The notes beneath the pieces were generated by a model. It was not told the origin of the DNA, ran no database searches, and worked only from the letters and a program-made list of their open reading frames with translations. A stretch of 5,701 bases of DNA from Pseudomonadota bacterium (GTDB lineage: Bacteria; Pseudomonadota; Alphaproteobacteria; Rhizobiales; Rhizobiaceae), in contig JAEZXF010000192.1 of NCBI GenBank assembly GCA_023419995.1, positions 1 through 5,701 of the forward strand, in the 5' to 3' direction. The position numbers and the translations under genes were made by a program. Below, in pieces: positions 5,404 through 5,701 of the stretch. Position 1 is the first letter of the stretch, and each line of letters begins with the position of its first letter.

Positions 5404-5701
5404 GCCAGCGCCTGCAGGGGCTGGCCCGGCTTGCCGGCCTGGCGCCCGGTGAGGATGTCGTAGATCTGCAGCGAGTACTTGCCGAACTGCTCCGTCGCGC
5501 GCGATTCCACGGTGCGCGGGCGGGGCAGGTCGACGTCGATGATCTCGGCGATCCGGCCGGGGCGGGGCGACATGACGACGATGCGGTCGGACAGGAACAC
5601 CGCCTCGGGGATCGAATGGGTGACGAACAGGATGGTCTTGCGCGTGCCGTTGCCGGCGGCCTCGCCCCAGACGCGCAGCAGCTCGAGGTTCATGTCGTCG
5701 C
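5400..5701 (-). CDS. ABC transporter ATP-binding protein, NitT/TauT type, C-terminal part (gene runs off the window)
   Basis: Only about the last 100 residues are present; Walker A, the signature motif and Walker B lie beyond 5701. The first complete codons in the window read DDMNLELLRVW, the helix after the D-loop region. The H-loop follows in ILFVTHSIPEAVFLSDRIVV, then MSPRPGRIAEIIDVDLPRPR, a run typical of ATPases of nitrate/sulfonate/taurine-type importers (SsuB/TauB/NrtD relatives). An ATG at 5693 is inside the domain and is not the true start. The protein would work at the inner face of the cytoplasmic membrane with a permease and a periplasmic binding protein, probably encoded upstream. 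Its TGA overlaps the GTG of the enolase-like gene (GTGA), so uptake and metabolism are translationally linked. The transported compound cannot be inferred from the ATPase. Confidence 0.92.
   Translation of the reverse strand, partial: DDMNLELLRVWGEAAGNGTRKTILFVTHSIPEAVFLSDRIVVMSPRPGRIAEIIDVDLPRPRTVESRATEQFGKYSLQIYDILTGRQAGKPGQPLQALA

Noticed and set aside
4114..5463. A 449-codon plus-strand open frame antisense to the enolase-like gene
   Set aside because: It is a shadow frame without family features; the minus-strand frame has ordered active-site motifs.

Overview
The window is a GC-rich (about two-thirds G+C by eye), tightly packed catabolic gene cluster. Codon use with strong G/C third positions, the 4-15 nt gene spacing and the protein families suggest an alphaproteobacterium, most likely of the Rhizobiales (Mesorhizobium/Bradyrhizobium type). 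That placement is inference from style, not from a marker gene. Every supported gene lies on the minus strand, so transcription runs from high to low coordinates.

Layout in transcription order: (1) 5701-5400, the C-terminal end of an ABC-transporter ATPase of the nitrate/sulfonate/taurine (NitT/TauT) type, cut by the window edge; (2) 5403-3970, an enolase-superfamily protein with a KxK motif and a GTG start that overlaps the ATPase stop by 4 bp; (3) 3958-2531, an amidase-signature hydrolase starting 11 nt after the enolase-like gene; (4) 2530-2272, a 259-bp non-coding gap with three small inverted repeats, an AT-rich island holding a good sigma70-type promoter, and a leader with a UUCG-loop hairpin; (5) 2271-1042, a CaiB/BaiF (class III) CoA-transferase; (6) 1037-258, a crotonase-fold (enoyl-CoA hydratase/isomerase family) protein lacking both hydratase glutamates; (7) 242-1, the N-terminal DNA-binding domain of a GntR-family regulator, cut by the other window edge.

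The set reads as a pathway: import of a small organic acid or amide (ABC transporter), proton abstraction next to a carboxylate (enolase-like), C-N bond hydrolysis (amidase), loading onto CoA (CaiB-type transferase), and conversion of the acyl-CoA (crotonase), with a GntR regulator closing the second transcript. The substrate cannot be read from the sequence. The least ordinary parts are the enolase-like protein (477 aa, with conserved-looking SSKACKGIYKS and ERNAHH motifs), the crotonase without its catalytic glutamates, and the structured promoter region between the two sub-operons. I see no RNA genes, CRISPR arrays, insertion sequences or phage genes.
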